Shown here: piece by piece, positions 42,139 to 51,119 of the stretch
How positions within the stretch are numbered: the stretch's first letter is position 1
Layout: each line of letters opens with the position of its first letter
Assembly (NCBI RefSeq): GCF_034424625.1
Contig: NZ_CP139976.1
Coordinates: forward strand, 3,782,001 to 3,846,000
Direction: 5' to 3'
DNA length: 64,000 bases
From: Janthinobacterium lividum
GTDB taxonomy: Bacteria > Pseudomonadota > Gammaproteobacteria > Burkholderiales > Burkholderiaceae_D
Made by a program: the position numbers and the translations under genes
The notes under the pieces: generated by a model
The model's database searches: none
The model's input: the letters and a program-made list of their open reading frames with translations, nothing else
What the model was told of the DNA's origin: nothing

Positions 42139-43947
42139 TCAGCCCCTGGCTTTTCTCTGCTCCGGGATGAAGTGTTCGCGCACGGCCTTGGCCAGCAAGT
42201 CCGGCGGCAGCAAGCCCTGCCCCAGCAGGAAATTATTGAATGCCAGGCGGTCGAATCTGTCCCCCAGCGCCAGCTCCGTTTCCGCGCGCAGCTGCAGGAT
42301 GCGCGTGTAGCCATAGAAATAGCTGCCCGCCTGGCCCGGCGCATTGAAGGTGTAGCGGTCCAGCTCCTGGCGCGCCATCGGTTTCGACAGCATCACTTCT
42401 TCCGTCAGGATACGGCCCGCTTCTTCGCGCGTGACTTGTCCCAGGTTCAGCATCGGGTCGAGCATGGCGCGCGCCGCGCGCAACATGCGGAACTGCAGCG
42501 CGATGAACTGGCCTTCGGCCGGTTCGTAGGGAATCATCTCAGCCTCCGCGTACAGCGCCCAGCCTTCCACGTTGACGCTGTTGAACGCGTACAGGCTGCG
42601 CGCCTGCGACACGCCCCGCTCCACCATGGCGCTGAACTGCAGCTCGTGGCCAGGGCGGCCTTCGTGCGCGCTCAGGGTCCAGGCGGCGCCGGCGAAATTG
42701 AAATCGTCATAGGCTTCGCCCTTGCCGCTGGCAGCCGGATTGCTGACGGGGAGGACGAACTGGCCGTGCTCGCCCATATTGCCGATCAGCGGAGGCGGAC
42801 GCATATGCGGCGCCGGCTGGGCCGCCGATTCGGCCGCGGATGCCAGGCGCATGGTCATGGCGCGCGCAGGAATATCGACCACGCGCTGCCGGGCGATGCG
42901 CTGCTCCAGCTGCGTATTGACGCCCTTGTAGTGCGCCTCGAGCTGCTCATTGGGTATGGAATCGGCCTTCAGCGCGCGCAGCACCTGGCGGTAATCACTG
43001 CCGTCGACGCCCTTCAAGGCCAGCTTGGCCGCCACCACGGGCGCCAGCGCCTGCATGGCGGCGCGCGTTTCCAGGTAAGCCACCTGCGCCCGTTCGACCA
43101 GCGCGCGCGGTTCGATATCGATGCCCACCTGCTTCAGGCGGAATGCGTACAGCTCGGGCGCCATGCGGAAATCCGTGCGCGACAGGGGCAGCACCACTTG
43201 CTTTTCCCACGCCGCGTACTCGTTCAACTGCAGTTCCATGGCCGCCAGCGCTGGCCCGGCGCCAGTGATTTTCATGTCGGCGAACAGCTTGCGGATGCCG
43301 GCGATATACGTCGGCACGTTTTCCAGCGACTGCTCCACCTGCAGCCGCACGGGTCCCGCCAGGCCAGGCTGGCCGATTTGCTCCGTGAAGCGCGCCTTGG
43401 CCTGCTGCGTGATCGGCGTGCTGCCCGGGAACTGGCCCACATAGCGCTGCAGGCGTTCGAGCGCCTTGGCGCGGCGCGCGGTCGGGCGCTGTTCCTGCAG
43501 CAGGCTTTGCATGCTGCCAAAGACCATTTGCGGCACATCGACCCACGGCAATGTGTACTTGGCTTCCAGCTGGGTGTCCGTGATTTCCTGGTCAACAGCG
43601 CCGATCAAGATTTCCAGATCCTGGCGGATGCGCTCGTCGCGTTCCAGTTCCAGCTTTTGCTGCAATTGCGCGCGCGCCTTCTGCATGGCCGCCACATGGC
43701 GCTCGGTGATGTTCGGTCCCAGGTCGGCGGCCAGGCCGTCGTACTGCGCCAGGCCCGTGTCGGAGGCGTCTTCGGGCGAGAACTGCGCCTGGGCCGCCAG
43801 CACGATGGCCGCGTTGCGGTTGCTCGCTTCCACCCAGGCCGATGAAGCGCTGGCAGTTGCAGGGGCGGCGGCCATGGCGGGCATGGCAAACGAGATGGAA
43901 AGTGCGGCTACCAGCACGGTCTTGGACAATTGCGGAGTGACGGACAT
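42139..43947 (-). CDS. DUF885 exported protein, putative metallopeptidase
   Basis: A 602-aa protein with a signal peptide (LVAALSISFAMPAMAAAP). The C-terminal half has HEGRPGHELQ and, further on, VEGWALYAEAEM, which look like zinc ligands of a gluzincin-type peptidase and are conserved in DUF885. It is probably periplasmic. It lies downstream of the LacI gene on the same strand with a 66-bp gap; a functional link is not evident. Confidence 0.82.
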   Translation of the reverse strand: MSVTPQLSKTVLVAALSISFAMPAMAAAPATASASSAWVEASNRNAAIVLAAQAQFSPEDASDTGLAQYDGLAADLGPNITERHVAAMQKARAQLQQKLELERDERIRQDLEILIGAVDQEITDTQLEAKYTLPWVDVPQMVFGSMQSLLQEQRPTARRAKALERLQRYVGQFPGSTPITQQAKARFTEQIGQPGLAGPVRLQVEQSLENVPTYIAGIRKLFADMKITGAGPALAAMELQLNEYAAWEKQVVLPLSRTDFRMAPELYAFRLKQVGIDIEPRALVERAQVAYLETRAAMQALAPVVAAKLALKGVDGSDYRQVLRALKADSIPNEQLEAHYKGVNTQLEQRIARQRVVDIPARAMTMRLASAAESAAQPAPHMRPPPLIGNMGEHGQFVLPVSNPAASGKGEAYDDFNFAGAAWTLSAHEGRPGHELQFSAMVERGVSQARSLYAFNSVNVEGWALYAEAEMIPYEPAEGQFIALQFRMLRAARAMLDPMLNLGQVTREEAGRILTEEVMLSKPMARQELDRYTFNAPGQAGSYFYGYTRILQLRAETELALGDRFDRLAFNNFLLGQGLLPPDLLAKAVREHFIPEQRKARG

Positions 43948-44013
43948 CGGGGGATTCCTTCCTGAGGTGAGCGATGAGCGAAGCGGCGAGTATCGGCCAG
44001 CCTCGCATGCCTG

Positions 44014-45057
44014 TCAATTCAGGCCGTTCAGCGCGGGCAGGTTCCACGGCGTGACGATCTGGATCGCGGACAATGGCGGCGCCTGCGCCAATGCCGGCAG
44101 CGCGCCTTGCGCCCGCAGGATTTCCTGGCAGGCGCGGCGCATGTCCTGGCCCAGGTCATGGTGCAGCACGGCCTGGATGGCGCCCGACTTGAGCAGCGCT
44201 ACGTTGTCCGCGTCCAGGTCATGACCGATGAAGACCTGGCAAGGCCGGTCCGCCTGCGCGAATGCCTGCACGATGGCGGCATTGCCGCCGCCGATGGAAT
44301 ACACGGCGGCGATATCCGGATGATCTGCCAGGGCTTGCCGCACCAGCGCGCCCGTGGCGCCATCGATGCCATGGCCTTCGCTCACTTCGACGATGCTCAA
44401 ATGGCGGTGCCGTTCGCGCAGCGCGCGGCGAAAGCCGATCTCGCGCTCTTCCTCGCCATGAAAGCGGTTGCTGCTCAGGGTCACCAGCACTTGCTGCTGC
44501 CGCTTGCCCGCGCCCAGCCACTGGCCGATCAGGCAGGCGGCCGTTTCGCCCGCCGCGCGGTTATCCATGCCCACATAGCTGCGGCGCGCGGAAGCTGGCA
44601 AGTCCGTCACCAGGGTTACCACGGGAATGCCGGCCGCCGCCAGCCGGCTCACCGCCTCGGCCACCGGCGGCAAGTCCGGCGCTTTCAGCAGTACGCCGTG
44701 GCTGCCGTTCTTGCGGATGCGTTCCAGCAGTTCGACGATGCTATCCACGTCCAGCGTTTCATGCAGGTGAAAGCGGGAGCGCAGCACGGCCGGATGCAAG
44801 GATGGCAGTTCCGTTTCCAGCGCCACGCGCACGGCGTGCGTAAAGCGCTGCGGCGCCACCATCAGCACGTCGAGCATGAATTTTCTGCCGGCCAGCCCCA
44901 CCTGCGTGCTTTGCCGCGCCAGCTCATCGAGCGCCTGCATCACGCGGCGCACGGTATTGGCGTGCACGCCGCCGCGCTGCTTGATCACGCGGTCGACCGT
45001 AGCCACGCTGACGCCGGCCTGCAACGCCACGACCTTGACGGGAAACGGATGCGTCAT
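44014..45057 (-). CDS. LacI-family regulator
   Basis: A 347-aa LacI/GalR regulator. Helix-turn-helix VVALQAGVSVATVDRVIK is at residues 9-26. The periplasmic-binding-protein-like effector domain begins near residue 60; the SIGGGNAAIVQAF and GHDLDADNVALL segments are typical of sugar-responsive members. It is divergent from the dioxygenase/oxidoreductase pair and most likely controls it. Confidence 0.9.
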   Translation of the reverse strand: MTHPFPVKVVALQAGVSVATVDRVIKQRGGVHANTVRRVMQALDELARQSTQVGLAGRKFMLDVLMVAPQRFTHAVRVALETELPSLHPAVLRSRFHLHETLDVDSIVELLERIRKNGSHGVLLKAPDLPPVAEAVSRLAAAGIPVVTLVTDLPASARRSYVGMDNRAAGETAACLIGQWLGAGKRQQQVLVTLSSNRFHGEEEREIGFRRALRERHRHLSIVEVSEGHGIDGATGALVRQALADHPDIAAVYSIGGGNAAIVQAFAQADRPCQVFIGHDLDADNVALLKSGAIQAVLHHDLGQDMRRACQEILRAQGALPALAQAPPLSAIQIVTPWNLPALNGLN

Positions 45058-45073
45058 GCCATGTCCGATCTAA

Positions 45074-45102
45074 TTGATGGTTTTTTGATGGATTTCTTGA
45101 TG
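45074..45102. promoter_or_regulatory. triple TTGATG direct repeat in divergent promoter
   Basis: TTGATG occurs at 45074-45079, 45085-45090 and 45097-45102, spaced 11 and 12 bp start to start, about one helical turn each. It lies between the LacI gene start and the dioxygenase start. Direct repeats are unlike the symmetric LacI operators, so they may bind another factor or be chance within an AT-rich promoter. Confidence 0.35.
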
Positions 45103-45162
45103 AAAAATGCGGATTTTCATCCCTATACTGATACTACAACATACAACATCAGGAGACACCGC

Positions 45163-46356
45163 ATGCCCACCACAAACGCCGGCGCCGCGCCGCCCAGCCC
45201 CTTCTGGCTGTCGCAGCAAGACTGCCGGCTCGATGATTTCATCCGTACCGTCAGCCAACGCACGGCGCTGGCCGACTATCCCCACGCCGCGTCGGTCGAC
45301 GCAAATATCCTCGTCTACGACTGCAACGCCGTGCGTGCGCTGGCCGCCAATGCGGCGTCGCTGCGCGCGCTGCAGGCAGAATGGGGCAAGGCGCTGATGG
45401 ATGGTCCCGGCGTCATCGTGCTCCAGCGCGCCGTCGACGACACGGCGACTCTGGAACAGGTCAGCGGCGTGTTTCGCGCGCTGATCGCCGAACAGCATGC
45501 CAGCGGCCAGGCGGGCGGCGACCACTTCGCCAAACCGGGCGCGAATGACCGCATCTGGAACGCCCAGCAAAAACTGTGTCTGCGCGCGCCCGAGGCGTTC
45601 GCGCGCTACTACGCCAATCCCGTCTTCGCCTGGATATCCGAGGCCTGGTTGGGGCCTGCCTACCAGGTGACGGCGCAAGTGAACGTCGTCAATCCCGGCG
45701 GAGCGGCCCAGGCGCCGCACCGCGACTACCACCTGGGCTTCCAGAGCGCGGCCAGCTGCGCCGCCTATCCCGCGCCCGTGCACCAGATGTCGGCCCTCTT
45801 GACCTTGCAGGGCGCCGTTGCCCACTGCGACATGCCGCTCGAATCGGGGCCCACCCTGTACCTGCCCTATTCGCAGCGCTACCCGGCCGGCTTTCTCGCC
45901 TGGCAGCAGCAGCCTTTCCGCGACTATTTTGCGCAGCATTGCGTGCAGCTGCCGCTATCCCAAGGCGACGCCGTCTTCTTCAACCCGGCCCTGTTCCATG
46001 CGGCAGGCCACAACCGCTCGTCCGATATCCGGCGCATGGCCAACCTGCTGCAGGTATCGTCGCCATTCGGGCGCGCCATGGAAGCGCTGGACCGCCGCGC
46101 CATGAGCGCAGCGCTATATCCGGCGCTGCAGGCGCTGCGCGCGCAGGGCGACTTGGATGAGCTTGGCGCCAGCCACGCGATCGCCGCCTGCGCCGAGGGC
46201 TATGCCTTCCCTAGCAACCTGGACCGCGACCAGCCCATCGGCGGCATGACGCCGCCCACGCAGCAGCAGCTCATGCACGAAGCGCTGGAACAACACTGGC
46301 CCGCTGCCCGCTTCCTCGATGCCCTGGACAGCCATGCCTGGCGCCAGCAAGCCTGA
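45163..46356 (+). CDS. phytanoyl-CoA dioxygenase family protein
   Basis: A 397-aa Fe(II)/2-oxoglutarate oxygenase-like protein. The metal facial triad is likely His186 and Asp188 (APHRDYHLGF) with distal His283 (FHAAGHNRSSDIRR), where Arg286 would bind 2-oxoglutarate. AGGAGA precedes the ATG. Such proteins occur in sugar and polyol catabolic clusters as well as lipid oxidation. It is followed 33 bp later by a Gfo/Idh/MocA dehydrogenase, which favours a carbohydrate or cyclitol substrate. Confidence 0.85.
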   Translation: MPTTNAGAAPPSPFWLSQQDCRLDDFIRTVSQRTALADYPHAASVDANILVYDCNAVRALAANAASLRALQAEWGKALMDGPGVIVLQRAVDDTATLEQVSGVFRALIAEQHASGQAGGDHFAKPGANDRIWNAQQKLCLRAPEAFARYYANPVFAWISEAWLGPAYQVTAQVNVVNPGGAAQAPHRDYHLGFQSAASCAAYPAPVHQMSALLTLQGAVAHCDMPLESGPTLYLPYSQRYPAGFLAWQQQPFRDYFAQHCVQLPLSQGDAVFFNPALFHAAGHNRSSDIRRMANLLQVSSPFGRAMEALDRRAMSAALYPALQALRAQGDLDELGASHAIAACAEGYAFPSNLDRDQPIGGMTPPTQQQLMHEALEQHWPAARFLDALDSHAWRQQA

Positions 46357-46389
46357 TCCCATCCCCCGTCACTTCCGGAGCAAGCTCAT

Positions 46390-47508
46390 ATGCAAGACCT
46401 CAACATCGGCCTGATCGGCGCCGGCTACATGGGCAAGGCCCACACCATCGCCTATAAAGCCGTGCGCAGCATTTTTCACACATCACTGAACCCCGTGTGC
46501 GCCTGCATCAGCACCAGCAGCGAAGCAGGCGCTGCCCGCAGCGCGCAGGAACTGGGCTGGCAGCGTTCCACGGGCGACTGGCGCACGCTGGTGGCCGATC
46601 CCGCCATCGGCGCCATCGTCGTCGCCACGCCGCCGGCCACGCACAAGGAGATCGTGCTGGCGGCGCTGGCCCTGGGCAAATCCGTATTTTGCGAAAAGCC
46701 GCTGGGCATGACGGCCGCCGAATCCCTGTTACTGGCGCAGGCGGCGGAAGCAGCGGGCGTGGCCAACATGGTCGGCTATAACTACATCCGCACACCGGCC
46801 AGCCAGCTGGCGCGGCAGATCATCGAGTCGGGCGAAATCGGCGAGATCATCCACGTCGCCGCCGAACACGTGGAAGACTACCTGCATGATCCGCGCGCCC
46901 CCGCCTCGTGGCGCACGCGCGAAGCTACGGCGACCAGGGCCGGCGCGCTGGCCGACGTGGGCTCGCACCTGCTCAACCTGGCCCTGCGCCTGGGCGGCCC
47001 CGTCGACTCGCTGGTGGCGGACATGAACACCGTGCACGCGCAACGGCAAGGGCCCGATGGCATGGAGGCGGTGGAAAATGACGACCAGGGGAATGTGATG
47101 CTGCGCTTTGCCAGCGGCGCGCTGGGCGCCCTGACCTTCAGCCGCGTGGCGGCCGGGCGCAAGATGGGTTACACCTATCGCATCACGGGGACGAAAGGCG
47201 CGATCGCCTTCGACCAGGAAAACCAGAATGAACTATGGCTGTACGACGCCAGCCGCCCCGCGCAGCGCCAGGGTTTCCAGCGCCTGCTGATGGGACCGGC
47301 CCACCCCGACTACCTGGCATTCAGCCAGGGCGCCGGGCACGGCACCGGTTACAACGAGCAGATCGTCATCGAAGCGCGCGATTTTCTGCAGGCGATCGCC
47401 AGCGGCCAGCCGGTCTGGCCCACCTTCCGCGACGGCTACGAGGTAGACCGGCTGATCGACGCGGCGCTGCGCTCCGTGCAAGAGCGCAGCTGGATTACCC
47501 TGCGCTGA
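46390..47508 (+). CDS. Gfo/Idh/MocA-family oxidoreductase
   Basis: A 372-aa NAD(P)-dependent sugar/cyclitol dehydrogenase. Cofactor motif IGLIGAGYMGKAH; VFCEKPLGMT carries the conserved EKP; the catalytic-histidine region is DVGSHLLNLALRLGG. The substrate is unknown. It is second in the LacI-controlled unit, and the stop codon is directly followed by the dispersed structured element. Confidence 0.9.
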   Translation: MQDLNIGLIGAGYMGKAHTIAYKAVRSIFHTSLNPVCACISTSSEAGAARSAQELGWQRSTGDWRTLVADPAIGAIVVATPPATHKEIVLAALALGKSVFCEKPLGMTAAESLLLAQAAEAAGVANMVGYNYIRTPASQLARQIIESGEIGEIIHVAAEHVEDYLHDPRAPASWRTREATATRAGALADVGSHLLNLALRLGGPVDSLVADMNTVHAQRQGPDGMEAVENDDQGNVMLRFASGALGALTFSRVAAGRKMGYTYRITGTKGAIAFDQENQNELWLYDASRPAQRQGFQRLLMGPAHPDYLAFSQGAGHGTGYNEQIVIEARDFLQAIASGQPVWPTFRDGYEVDRLIDAALRSVQERSWITLR

Positions 47509-47627
47509 ACACCTATCAAAACCTACTGCGCGTCGTGATTTACGGCCTCCGATGCTCACTGTACCTTCGTACAGTTGCGCTTCTCGACCGCAACTCCCTT
47601 CCGCTCGCTACGGTTTTGTTAGGCGTT
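47508..47627 (+). repeat. dispersed ~120-bp structured element, copy 2
   Basis: It starts at the last base of the oxidoreductase stop codon and ends one base before the stop of the convergent GH3 gene, so it is essentially the whole intergenic gap. Its terminal inverted repeat, AACACCTATCAAAACC against GGTTTTGTTAGGCGTT, matches at 14 of 16 positions. The inner hairpin ACTGTAC-CTTC-GTACAGT differs from copy 1 by paired changes that keep the stem. Long blocks are identical to copy 1 (15381-15498), read in the same direction relative to the upstream gene. Confidence 0.85.
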
Positions 47628-47628
47628 G

Positions 47629-49635
47629 TTAGTAAGCCAGCCCGTAGCCGAACTTGTACAGCGGATGGGCCGTGTCATACGGCATATCCGATTTCTGCAC
47701 CTGCACTTCGGCCATCGACGATGGCAGTTCGAACGGCAGCTTGCCTTGCGGCTTGGCCTTGCCCGTCAGGACGTCGAACAGCGCGCCGTCGCTCACGCCA
47801 AAGTTGGCGAGGATGGCGCTGGCCTTGTCCTGCACGTTGCCGAGGATGGCCGGGCGGTCCAGATACACGGTGACCACCGTCTTCGGCGCGTACTTCGCCG
47901 CGTTCTTGATCGCCTCGTAGTCGGCATCGCCATCGGCGTAGTTCAGGCGCCCCTCGTGCTGCATGCTGCCGAAGATGTAGTTCGGGTGCAGTATCTCGAA
48001 TGGCGCGGCCACGCGCAGCAGGGCCACGTCCGCTTCCTGGGGCGTGGCGACCACCGTGTAGCCATACTGCTTCGCCACGGCCGCATCGATGCCGTACAGG
48101 TAGACCTTCTTGACGGTGGCCGCCAGCGGCAAGACCTTGTCCTTGTTTTCCAGCAGGACCAGCGAGCGGCGCTGGGCATCCAGGCCCGCCTCGATGAAGT
48201 CCGCCTTGCCCACGGTGGTGGCCGCCGCAGCCGCATCGACGAACGGATGCTCGAACAGGCCCTGTTTGAATTTCTGCACCAGGATGCGGCGCGCCGAGGC
48301 GTTGATGCGCGCTTCCGTCAACTGGCCCCGCTGCACGGCTTGCGTCAGGTACGGCGCTTCCGTCACGCCGCCAAACTGGTCCATCCCCGCCGTCACAGCC
48401 TTGACATAGCGCTCGGCCTTGGTGGCGTCCTCCATGCCCCACGGCGTGCCGAAGCCGATGAAGGACGGCGCCACGCCAGGCGCCGTGCCGTTGCGGCAAT
48501 TGGCGTCGCAGTCGGACGTGATGCCCCAGTCGGACAGGATCACGCCTTCAAAACCGTATTTGCCGCGCAGCAGATCCGTCAGCATGGTCTTGCTGAAACC
48601 GGCCGCCACCTGTTCCAGGGTGATGCCGTCGATGGTGATGTTCCCATCAGGCAGAGCGTAGGTCGGCATGACGGAGGCCGCCTTGGCCGTGAAGGCGCCC
48701 TCGAACGGTTTCACGTGGTAGGCGAAGTTGTTGCCCGGGTAGGTCATGTAGCGGCCATAGTAATTGTGGCCGTCGAAGCCCTCTTTCGTGGCGCCGTAGC
48801 CGACCCAGTGCTTGACGACGGCCACCACACTGCCATCGTGCAAGCCCGTGTTCCCATCCTGGAAGCCTTCGATATAGTGCTGCACCATGCGCTTGGCCAG
48901 GTCCGCGTCTTCGCCAAAGGTGCCGTTGATGCGCGACCAGCGCGGCTCGGTGGCCAGGTCGGCCTGCGGCGACAGCGCCTGCGTGATGCCGACGGCCAGG
49001 TATTCCTGGCGCGCGATATCGCCGAAACGGCGCACCAGCGCATCGTCGCCGATGGCGGCCAGGCCCAGGGTTTCCGGCCACTGCGAGAACCCCTTGGTGC
49101 CGGAGCTGGCGCCCACCGTGTACTGGAAATGGTGGCGCGGATCCGTGCTGATGGAGACGGGAATGCCGTGGCGCGACGTTTCGCTCAGGGCCTGCACCTT
49201 GTTGTACTGGGTCGCCATGTTGGCCGCGTCGCCCGCCATGCGCGTGATGAAGGTGTTGACGTACTGCTGGACGATCAGGTCCTGCAGGGCCGTCAAGTCG
49301 TACGCGCCGCCCTGGCCGATGCCGGTGGGGTCGGCCACGGTGGGCGCCGTGCCGTGCATCATCAGGCCCGCTTTTTCATCAAGGCTCATGCGAGACAGCA
49401 GGTCGTCGGCGCGCGCCTCGGCCGACAGGCGCCAGTCTTCGTACGGGTCGATCTTGCCGTTGCGGTTCATGTCCTTGAAGGCATAGCCGTCGACCTTGAG
49501 CTGGGCGTAGGTGGTGGCGCCGAACACGGGCTGCTTGTATTCCTCGCTGACGGTGTCGTTGCCGCAGGCGGCCAGGGCAAGCGTGGCGACGCAGCCGGCG
49601 ACCATGCGGGCCATCGGTTTCAAAGTGCAATTCAT
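47629..49635 (-). CDS. GH3 beta-glucosidase-like lipoprotein
   Basis: A 668-aa glycoside hydrolase family 3 protein. The second of two adjacent ATGs (49635) lies six bases after GGAG and is chosen. The signal ends in the lipobox LAAC, so it is a lipoprotein. An EF-hand-like calcium loop, DMNRNGKIDPYEDW, precedes the barrel. The nucleophile region is VILSDWGITSD; the second domain lies in the C-terminal third. It would cleave beta-linked oligosaccharides in the periplasm or at the surface. The divergent AraC gene may control it. Confidence 0.9.
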   Translation of the reverse strand: MNCTLKPMARMVAGCVATLALAACGNDTVSEEYKQPVFGATTYAQLKVDGYAFKDMNRNGKIDPYEDWRLSAEARADDLLSRMSLDEKAGLMMHGTAPTVADPTGIGQGGAYDLTALQDLIVQQYVNTFITRMAGDAANMATQYNKVQALSETSRHGIPVSISTDPRHHFQYTVGASSGTKGFSQWPETLGLAAIGDDALVRRFGDIARQEYLAVGITQALSPQADLATEPRWSRINGTFGEDADLAKRMVQHYIEGFQDGNTGLHDGSVVAVVKHWVGYGATKEGFDGHNYYGRYMTYPGNNFAYHVKPFEGAFTAKAASVMPTYALPDGNITIDGITLEQVAAGFSKTMLTDLLRGKYGFEGVILSDWGITSDCDANCRNGTAPGVAPSFIGFGTPWGMEDATKAERYVKAVTAGMDQFGGVTEAPYLTQAVQRGQLTEARINASARRILVQKFKQGLFEHPFVDAAAAATTVGKADFIEAGLDAQRRSLVLLENKDKVLPLAATVKKVYLYGIDAAVAKQYGYTVVATPQEADVALLRVAAPFEILHPNYIFGSMQHEGRLNYADGDADYEAIKNAAKYAPKTVVTVYLDRPAILGNVQDKASAILANFGVSDGALFDVLTGKAKPQGKLPFELPSSMAEVQVQKSDMPYDTAHPLYKFGYGLAY

Positions 49636-49846
49636 CATTATCTCCAAGACTGTTTTTGTAGGTATCAAGGCGCGGCAGCAAGGCCGGCCGAAAACAATAT
49701 AACGTGAGAATGCGTGAGTTTCTTGACCGCGCAGCACGCGTTTTATACCCGCGAGAACAATTTTTGGTTAGACGGCACGACAACCAACAATCTCCTACAA
49801 AGTGCTAATATTTGTGAAAAATTACTACAACAAGCAGGAGACACCC

Positions 49847-50884
49847 TTGCACAAACCCGATACGCGCACGGTTTCGAACCGGATCGCGCAGCAATGCGCG
49901 CGCGCCATGCAGGCCGATGGACACGATCCCGCCGACTTTTTTCAGCAAACGGGCATCACGCCGGCGCAGCTTACGGAACCTGGCGGGCGCATCAACGCCG
50001 AGCGGCACCGCCGCATGACGGCCTACGCCCAGCAACTGCCGCAGCACCGGGCGCTTCTCGACCTCGACGTGACGCACTGGTTCGCGCATTACTCCGGCAT
50101 CGCCCACGTCTGCTTCAACCGCCCCACCCTGCGCAGCGCGCTGCACGAGCTGCTGCACTTGCGGGGCCTGATCGGCGAATTCGACTTCATGCTGATGAGC
50201 GAGAATGGCACGCGCATCGAGATCGAATACCTGTCCGAGTTCTGCCCGGCAGGCGGCGCCATGCAGGCGCTGGCCAATTTCCGCATGCTGTCGCTGGTGG
50301 CGCGCGCCTACGACGATGGCGCGCCCACCGCCTTCCATGCCGGCTTCCAGGGCAAGGCGCCGTGGTTCGCGCCGGCCATTTCCGAGTGTTTTGGCGCCGC
50401 CGCCACCTTCGGCCAGGCACGCAACACGCTGACGTTTGACGCGCCGCTGCTGGACCGGCCTTTCGCCCAGTTCAACGCCATGCTGGCGCCGCACGCGCTG
50501 CGGCACGCGCAGGGGCAATTGCAGCAGTTGCAGGGGGCGCAGCTGTTTTCTGCCCGCGTGGAGCAAGCCATCATCGATTTGCTGGGCCGGCAAGGCGCAG
50601 GCGATGCCGACGGCGCCTCGCTGCTGCCGGCCCTGTGCGACGGCCTGGCGATGAACCGCTGGACCTTGCAGCGCCAGCTGCAGCAGGAGCAGACGTCGTT
50701 CCGCGCGCTGGAACTGCGCGCCAAGAGCCGCGAATCGCGCCGACTGCTGCGCGAAACGAGCCTGAGCGTGGTGGAAATCGGCGAGCGCCTGGGCTTTTCC
50801 TCGCAAAGCGCGTTCACCCGCTTCTTCAAGAACCAGTTCGAATTGCCGCCGGCGCGCTACCGGCAGGATGCCGCCGGAGCCTAG
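49847..50884 (+). CDS. AraC-family regulator
   Basis: A 345-aa regulator with an N-terminal OruR/ArgR-type arabinose-binding-like domain (residues 20-200) and a C-terminal double helix-turn-helix (LSVVEIGERLGFSSQSAFTRFFKNQF). The start is a TTG at 49847 with AGGAG ending six bases before it; a GTG at 49802 is in frame but lacks such a site. It is divergent from the GH3 lipoprotein gene across 211 bp and is the obvious candidate to regulate it. Confidence 0.88.
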   Translation: MHKPDTRTVSNRIAQQCARAMQADGHDPADFFQQTGITPAQLTEPGGRINAERHRRMTAYAQQLPQHRALLDLDVTHWFAHYSGIAHVCFNRPTLRSALHELLHLRGLIGEFDFMLMSENGTRIEIEYLSEFCPAGGAMQALANFRMLSLVARAYDDGAPTAFHAGFQGKAPWFAPAISECFGAAATFGQARNTLTFDAPLLDRPFAQFNAMLAPHALRHAQGQLQQLQGAQLFSARVEQAIIDLLGRQGAGDADGASLLPALCDGLAMNRWTLQRQLQQEQTSFRALELRAKSRESRRLLRETSLSVVEIGERLGFSSQSAFTRFFKNQFELPPARYRQDAAGA

Positions 50885-50986
50885 AGAAAGAGACAAGTGG
50901 CAAGCAACAAGAAATAAGAAACAAGAAACAAGCAAACCTGCAAACCACGAAGCGGCCCAGTCAGGGAGACAGGCTCCCCGGGCCAA

Positions 50987-51087
50987 GCGGGCCTGAAAAA
51001 TGTCGAGGGCAAGGCGCAGCGACGCAGACAGTACGCACGTACGGCAAGGAAGCTGCAACGCCGCCATCGGCATTTTCTCAGGCCCGC
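50987..51087. repeat. ~100-bp element with terminal inverted repeats
   Basis: GCGGGCCTGA-AAAATG on the left pairs with CATTTTCTCAGGCCCGC on the right (one extra base). A GTACG-CA-CGTAC hairpin lies near the middle, with flanking GCAGC/GCTGC. It fills most of the gap between the convergent AraC and RND genes. Only one copy is in the window. The preceding 50885-50940 is an A-rich stretch of imperfect AAGAAACAAG repeats. Confidence 0.6.
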
Positions 51088-51119
51088 GTCTCCGGCCCGC
51101 TGTTTCAAGCTTTACACCA

